NCBI GenBank assembly: GCA_003131365.1
Contig: PKVB01000147.1
Location: 1-6,003 of the forward strand
Source of the DNA: Gemmatimonadota bacterium
Lineage (GTDB): Bacteria > Gemmatimonadota > Gemmatimonadetes > Gemmatimonadales > Gemmatimonadaceae
DNA length: 6,003 nucleotides
Direction of reading: 5' to 3'
The notes below the pieces were generated by a model. That model ran no database searches, had not been told where the DNA came from, and saw only the letters and a list, made by a program, of their open reading frames with translations. Position 1 is the stretch's first letter, and every line of letters starts with the position of its first letter. This document shows, piece after piece, positions 5,563 to 6,003 of the stretch. The translations under genes and the position numbers were made by a program.

Positions 5563-6003
5563 TATTGCAGGCTGAATTCAGTGGCGTAGATCTGCCCGCC
5601 GCGCTCGAAGTACATCCTGATCCCGCCGCGCCCAAAGGTCGTGAGAATCCGATTCACGTCCTGAGCGTTGGCGATCGGCGTGCGATTGATCTGGACGATC
5701 ACGTCTCCGGACTGAAGTCCGATCTGTTGCTGCACACGGTCGCTCGCTCTGGTTACGAGGGCGCCCTGACGGCTCTGCAGCTGATACTGCGCGCGGATCG
5801 GAGGCGTCAGCGTGATCAGCTCGATCTCTCGGAGAACCGTCACTCGCGGAGCGTTCACGTCCGGCAGATCCACCACGGCGACGCTGAGGGGAATCTCGCG
5901 CGCTCCGCGCTTGACGACGATCGAGTCGCTCTCACCCACGCGGAGCTCCAGAAGCTCGGCGTACCAGTCGTATGGATTGTGGAGCGTCCGATTCTGCGAC
6001 CGT
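5562..6003 (-). CDS. C-terminal fragment of a PDZ-domain protein, probably an HtrA/Deg-type serine protease
   Basis: The frame is open from the right edge to a TAG stop at 5564-5562, giving the last 146 residues of a protein whose start lies outside the window. A Val at 5939 (GTG) is an internal codon, because the frame continues through it to the edge. Residues 12-43 (DWYAELLELRVGESDSIVVKRGAREIPLSV) look like the end of one PDZ domain. After a linker, residues ~60-146 form another PDZ-like unit with the loop GLQSGDVIVQINRTPI (95-110), the helix DVNRILTTF (115-123) and the final strand IYATEFSLQ. Two tandem C-terminal PDZ domains are the DegP/DegQ layout, where PDZ domains bind substrate C-termini and control the periplasmic protease. 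The protease domain, its His-Asp-Ser triad and any signal peptide are not in view, so other PDZ proteins (for example RseP-like or C-terminal processing proteases) are not excluded. It overlaps purB by one base, suggesting a shared transcript. Confidence 0.7.
   Translation of the reverse strand, partial: RSQNRTLHNPYDWYAELLELRVGESDSIVVKRGAREIPLSVAVVDLPDVNAPRVTVLREIELITLTPPIRAQYQLQSRQGALVTRASDRVQQQIGLQSGDVIVQINRTPIANAQDVNRILTTFGRGGIRMYFERGGQIYATEFSLQ

Noticed and set aside
5560..5600. Promoter or terminator between the PDZ gene and purB
   Set aside because: The two genes overlap, and no -10/-35 pair or GC hairpin with a T-run was recognised by eye, although an internal promoter within the upstream coding region cannot be excluded.
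1..6003. Search for a mobile element, defence system, CRISPR array, tRNA/rRNA, riboswitch or attractive novel locus
   Set aside because: Overlapping housekeeping genes fill the whole window. No transposase, integrase, inverted repeats, regularly spaced repeats or structured non-coding stretch was seen, and no composition shift suggests transfer.

Overview
The window is a compact, high-GC (about 60% by eye) bacterial chromosomal segment in which every supported gene lies on the minus strand. In transcript order (right to left) it reads: the C-terminal part of a PDZ-containing, HtrA/Deg-like protein (right edge), purB, purC, psd, pssA, purS, purQ, and the first 207 codons of purL (left edge). 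All seven gene junctions overlap by 1 or 4 bases, so there is no intergenic sequence from 1 to 6003. No promoter, terminator, RNA gene, mobile element, repeat array or CRISPR is visible.

The organism is a bacterium that uses the three-part FGAM synthase (PurS + PurQ + small PurL) rather than the single long PurL of gammaproteobacteria. It makes phosphatidylethanolamine with a CDP-alcohol-type PssA and a short (PSD-A type) decarboxylase. Its adenylosuccinate lyase resembles the animal enzyme along its whole length. This mix, the base composition and the gene order would suit a free-living, Gram-negative-type phylum such as Gemmatimonadota. That assignment is inference from memory and was not tested.

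Two pathways are interleaved. PurS/PurQ/PurL (FGAR to FGAM), PurC (CAIR to SAICAR) and PurB (SAICAR to AICAR, and adenylosuccinate to AMP) cover three enzymes of de novo purine synthesis. Between purC and purS sit psd and pssA, the last two steps of phosphatidylethanolamine synthesis, joined to their neighbours by start/stop overlaps. The upstream protein with PDZ domains overlaps purB by one base and is probably on the same message.

No undescribed defence, mobile or signalling system is supported here; this is a housekeeping region. The points worth a second look are the fully overlapping gene chain, the phospholipid pair inside a purine operon, the animal-like PurB with a Pro-to-Ala change in its catalytic loop, the disordered acidic/polybasic tail on PssA, and a strong ribosome binding site found only before purS.
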